Notes under the pieces: model-generated
Told to the model about the DNA's origin: nothing
The model's database searches: none
Seen by the model: only the letters and a program-made list of their open reading frames with translations
Program-made: the position numbers and the translations under genes
Assembly: GCA_902783905.1 (NCBI GenBank)
Contig: CACZSP010000115.1
Span: 1-9,064 of the forward strand
Direction of reading: 5' to 3'
Origin: an uncultured Ruminococcus sp.
Lineage (GTDB): Bacteria; Bacillota; Clostridia; Oscillospirales; CAG-272
Length of the DNA stretch: 9,064 nt
Shown: positions 6,262 to 9,064 of the stretch, piece after piece
Numbering within the stretch: position 1 is the stretch's first letter
How the letters are laid out: each line of letters begins with the position of its first letter

Positions 6262-7080
6262 TCAGAGTCCGAGTGAACGCAGGTATTCGACGCTCTTCTT
6301 CGCGGATTCGAGAGCGGTAAGCCCCATGGAGGGCTTGTCCTGCTCGACGATCAGCCACTCGGCTCCCGCCTTTTCGGATGCGTCGATGATGGACGGGAAA
6401 TTCTGCAGTCCGTATCCGACCGGTCTGAACTCGAATCCGTCGGGACGCTTCGGGGCCGGTGTTTCGATACCGATCAGCTCGTACATATTCTCGCTCTTCT
6501 GTCCGAAGAAATCCTTCAGATGGACGACGGGAGCGCGTCCTGAGTACTTGAGCAGGTATTTCGCCGGATCCTCTCCGCCGACGTTGACCCAGCAGGTGTC
6601 AAGCTCGGTCTTCAGCAGATCCTCGGGAACGGTATCGTAAAGGATATCGAGGGCGTATTTGCCTCCGATCTTCATAAATTCGAAATCGTGATTGTGGTAA
6701 AGGAGCTGGATCCCCTGCTTTTTCGCCGCCTTTGCGATGATCCCGATGAACTCGACGACGAACTCGAAGTTCGGGGTCCCCGGGCGGTACTCGGGGGAAA
6801 GATAGGGAACGGCCACGTATTTGCAGCCGATTTCGGCGTACTGCGCAAGCACACCCGCCGGATCCTTGAGCATGTCGACGAAAGGAACGTGCGCCGAGAT
6901 CGGAACGAGCGAATGCTTTTCGCAAAGGGCGCGGACTTCCGCAGCGGTTTTTCCGTACAGTCCGGCGAACTCGACTCCGTCGTACCCGAACTCGCGGATC
7001 TTCGCGAGCGTTCCGTCAAAATCGGCCGCGGCCGCGTCTCTGACTGAATAGACCTGAATGCCTATCGGAAACTTTTTCAT
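6262..7080 (-). CDS. Sugar phosphate isomerase/epimerase family TIM-barrel protein
   Basis: The family (xylose-isomerase-like TIM barrels, COG1082 type) contains metal-dependent sugar isomerases, epimerases, dehydratases and keto-glycoside lyases. The protein has 272 residues, a normal full length. It begins with the typical GIQVYSVRD (7-15) and GYDGVEFAGL (32-41). Likely metal-site residues are Glu134 in HNHDFEF (129-135), Asp161 in ELDTCW, His187 in VVHLKDF and Glu246 in IVEQD, giving the usual Glu-Asp-His-Glu set. It is cytoplasmic, with no signal peptide. AAGGAG lies eight bases before the ATG, inside the end of the GtrA gene, and start and stop overlap as ATGA. Such proteins are often encoded next to Gfo/Idh oxidoreductases in pathways that go through a 3-keto sugar, and one is encoded two genes downstream here. 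The exact reaction cannot be read from sequence. Confidence 0.92.
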   Translation of the reverse strand: MKKFPIGIQVYSVRDAAAADFDGTLAKIREFGYDGVEFAGLYGKTAAEVRALCEKHSLVPISAHVPFVDMLKDPAGVLAQYAEIGCKYVAVPYLSPEYRPGTPNFEFVVEFIGIIAKAAKKQGIQLLYHNHDFEFMKIGGKYALDILYDTVPEDLLKTELDTCWVNVGGEDPAKYLLKYSGRAPVVHLKDFFGQKSENMYELIGIETPAPKRPDGFEFRPVGYGLQNFPSIIDASEKAGAEWLIVEQDKPSMGLTALESAKKSVEYLRSLGL

Positions 7081-7592
7081 TGTTCTTTCTCCTTCTTTTT
7101 TCTGAAAACGAGCAGTTTGCTCAGTACGTAATTCAGTACGGTGATAAAAACGATCGAAATAACGGTCGTCATCTTGTCGGCGTCCACTTCGATGATGAAC
7201 CTGAAGGGCTTATAGCCCGCCTTCGTGAGCAGCAGAGGCAGTCCGACCGCGATGGCGAGCTCCAGCAGGAAGGAAAAGACGCGCGAAGCGACGAATTTTC
7301 CGAACTGCCCCCAGACGGCGCTGCGCGTCTTGTCGTAATTGCGGAAGACCCAGATCTTGTTGGGCCAGAAAGTGGCAACTATCGCGCAGGCGGATCCGAC
7401 TATCGTCGAGACGGTGCGCAGAGCCGAAGCTCTCGCCGCCTCCGCGGCATCCTCAGACGAAAGATCGATGGACAGAAGGGCGGCCCCTCCGTAGATCATC
7501 GCGAGTCTGATGCCGTATGATATGACGGTTGCCATAAGCCCGACGAGGATATAGACGATTATCTCGCGGTATTTTTCAAAAAACTTTTTCAT
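7077..7592 (-). CDS. GtrA-like membrane protein
   Basis: This small integral membrane protein has 171 residues and four predicted membrane helices, at about 10-38, 58-84, 98-124 and 140-163. Two family hallmarks are present: FWPNKIWVFRN (75-85) after the second helix and NYVLSKLLVFRKKK (154-167) at the end of the fourth. The C-terminus is strongly basic. GtrA proteins are thought to flip or present undecaprenyl-phosphate-linked sugars for modification of surface polysaccharide or teichoic acid; transport has been shown for few members, so the substrate here is open. The loop around 40-57 is longer and more acidic than in many relatives. The gene starts five bases past the cysS stop and overlaps the isomerase gene by four bases, so it is firmly inside the operon. 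A GAAGG ribosome site lies in the end of cysS. Confidence 0.9.
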   Translation of the reverse strand: MKKFFEKYREIIVYILVGLMATVISYGIRLAMIYGGAALLSIDLSSEDAAEAARASALRTVSTIVGSACAIVATFWPNKIWVFRNYDKTRSAVWGQFGKFVASRVFSFLLELAIAVGLPLLLTKAGYKPFRFIIEVDADKMTTVISIVFITVLNYVLSKLLVFRKKKEKEQ

Positions 7593-7596
7593 TCCG

Positions 7597-9051
7597 TCAC
7601 GCCTTCGACCAGAGCGTTCCCTGCGCCGTATCGGTGAGCACTATCCCCTCCGCAAGCAGCTCCGCGCGGATGCGGTCGGCCTCGGCGTAGTTCTTCGCCT
7701 TCTTGGCGGCGGTTCGGGCGTCTATCCTCTCTTCGATCGAGCGGATGACGGGATCGTCGGAATAAACTCTTTCGGCCGTCGCAGCCTTCGCCTTTTCGTC
7801 CTCTTCGGCGATCAGCTTTTTCGCCTCGTCCAGAAGTCCGAGCTGAAGCACGGTATCGAAGTCGCGGACCGCGGCAAGCACGGTCGCAGGCGAAACCTTC
7901 GCCTTGAGCGCGTCGTAAAGCGCCGTCACCGCAAGAGATGTGTTCAGATCGTTGTCGAGAGCGTCGGTAAAGCGTTTTTTCATCGACGCGAGCGCCTCTC
8001 CGTCGACGGCCCCCTTGTCGGTACGGCGGACGAGCTGCGCCACCTTTGCCACAAGCTTGCGGTATGCGCCCTTTGCGTTGTCGAGATTTTCGTACGAGAA
8101 GACGAGATTGCGCCTGTAATGCGACTGCAGGCAGAAGAAGCGGTATTCGAGAGGCGAATATCCTTTCGATTCGAGCAGCGACAGGGTAAGGAACTCTCCG
8201 CTCGACTTGCTCATCTTGCCCGACGCCGTGTTAAGGTGCAGCACGTGTACCCACCAGGAGCACCAGTCGTGTCCGAGATAAGCTTCGCTCTGGGCGATCT
8301 CGTTGGTGTGGTGCGGGAAGGCGTTGTCGATCCCTCCGCAGTGGATATCCACCCTCTCTCCGAGATATTTCATGGCGATGCAGGAGCATTCGATATGCCA
8401 TCCGGGGTATCCGAGCCCCCAGGGGCTTTCCCATTTGAGCTCCTGATCCTCAAATTTGGATTTGGTGAACCAGAGGACGAAATCCGCCTTGTTGCGCTTG
8501 TTGGAATCCTCCTCCACGCCTTCCCTGACCCCGACCTCCAGGTCTTCCTCGGTAAAGCCGTGGAAAACGTAGTATTTTTCAAGCTTCGAGGTGTCGAAAT
8601 ATATGTTTCCGCCCGCCTCGTAGGCGTATCCCTTTTCGATAAGCGACGAAATGACGCGGATGAAATCCGGGATGCACCCGGTCGCCGGCTGAACGACCTC
8701 CGGTCGGCGGATATTGAGTTTTGCGCAGTCGGCGAAAAAGGCGTCGGTGTAGAACTTCGCGATCTCCATCACCGTCTTGTGCTCACGCTTCGCGCCCTTG
8801 AGCATCTTGTCGTCGCCGGTGTCGCCGTCGCTCGTCAGATGTCCGACGTCGGTTATATTCATAACGCGCTTCACCCTGTATCCCGAATAACGAAGATACC
8901 TGTCGAGCACGTCCTCCATCAGATAGGTGCGCAGGTTCCCTATATGAGCGTAGTGATAAACGGTCGGCCCGCAGGTGTACATCGACACCTTTCCCGGCTC
9001 GTTGGTCACGAATTCGTCTTTTTTGTGAGTCAGCGAATTGTACAGCAGCAT
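7597..9051 (-). CDS. cysS: Cysteinyl-tRNA synthetase
   Basis: This is a class I aminoacyl-tRNA synthetase that charges tRNA-Cys with cysteine in the cytoplasm. The protein has 484 residues and is complete. Motifs: zinc ligand Cys27 in YTCGPT; the HIGH-type signature as HIGN at 36-39; GWHIECS with zinc ligand Cys222; FPHHTNE with His247 and Glu251 as the remaining zinc ligands (the spacing matches E. coli CysRS); KMSKS at 279-283; and the helical C-terminal region with the KNYAEADRIRAELLAEGI stretch (452-469) typical of the family. The region before KMSKS reads HLNTASG, which I associate with a Clostridia-type variant. The start at 9051 gives the standard N-terminus (LLYNSLTHKKDEF). Only 13 bases upstream are visible and contain no clear ribosome site, so any promoter or T-box leader is outside. 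It is the first gene visible of the five-gene unit. Confidence 0.97.
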   Translation of the reverse strand: MLLYNSLTHKKDEFVTNEPGKVSMYTCGPTVYHYAHIGNLRTYLMEDVLDRYLRYSGYRVKRVMNITDVGHLTSDGDTGDDKMLKGAKREHKTVMEIAKFYTDAFFADCAKLNIRRPEVVQPATGCIPDFIRVISSLIEKGYAYEAGGNIYFDTSKLEKYYVFHGFTEEDLEVGVREGVEEDSNKRNKADFVLWFTKSKFEDQELKWESPWGLGYPGWHIECSCIAMKYLGERVDIHCGGIDNAFPHHTNEIAQSEAYLGHDWCSWWVHVLHLNTASGKMSKSSGEFLTLSLLESKGYSPLEYRFFCLQSHYRRNLVFSYENLDNAKGAYRKLVAKVAQLVRRTDKGAVDGEALASMKKRFTDALDNDLNTSLAVTALYDALKAKVSPATVLAAVRDFDTVLQLGLLDEAKKLIAEEDEKAKAATAERVYSDDPVIRSIEERIDARTAAKKAKNYAEADRIRAELLAEGIVLTDTAQGTLWSKA

Positions 9052-9064
9052 TTCAACGTCCCGA

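Noticed and set aside
9052..9064. Regulatory leader (T-box) of cysS
   Set aside because: Only 13 bases upstream of the start are in the window; nothing can be judged.

Overview
The window looks like chromosome from a fairly GC-rich Clostridia-type Bacillota (Firmicutes), probably a gut or anaerobic lineage. The reasons are AAGGAG-type ribosome binding sites, a consensus sigma-A promoter, a CadC-like ArsR repressor with a CxCEEIH N-terminus, a PepF-type M3 peptidase, a class II aldolase of the roughly 320-residue type and a CysRS variant I associate with Clostridia. This placement is inference. Every gene I can support is on the minus strand, so transcription runs from position 9064 towards 1.

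Layout in transcription order. Genes between 9051 and 3666 form one tightly packed unit: cysteinyl-tRNA synthetase (cysS), a GtrA-like four-helix membrane protein, a sugar phosphate isomerase/epimerase-type TIM barrel, a two-domain lipoprotein with a probable beta-propeller, and a Gfo/Idh/MocA oxidoreductase. The gaps are 4 nt, a 4-nt overlap, 3 nt and 28 nt. A 219-nt intergenic region (3447-3665) carries a palindrome-bounded repeat element. Then come class II fructose-bisphosphate aldolase (fba), a 70-nt gap with a stem-loop, and an M3-family oligoendopeptidase. The second large gap (291-649) holds a probable terminator, a tandem hairpin repeat and a 149-bp MITE-like element with perfect 23-bp terminal inverted repeats. 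It also holds a consensus promoter with an inverted-repeat operator that drives an ArsR-family metal-sensing repressor, which is cut off by the window edge.

How the genes may work together. The four genes after cysS suggest a carbohydrate module. A surface lipoprotein may bind or cleave a glycan or glycoside, while a cytoplasmic oxidoreductase with a glucose-fructose-oxidoreductase-like K-D-Y active site and a metal-dependent isomerase/epimerase may process the sugar through a keto intermediate. GtrA-like proteins are associated with moving lipid-linked sugars. This is the best candidate for something undescribed, but substrate and reaction are unknown. fba and the peptidase are ordinary housekeeping genes. 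The ArsR gene starts a separate, metal-responsive transcription unit whose further genes (often a metal-exporting P-type ATPase in this family) lie outside the window.
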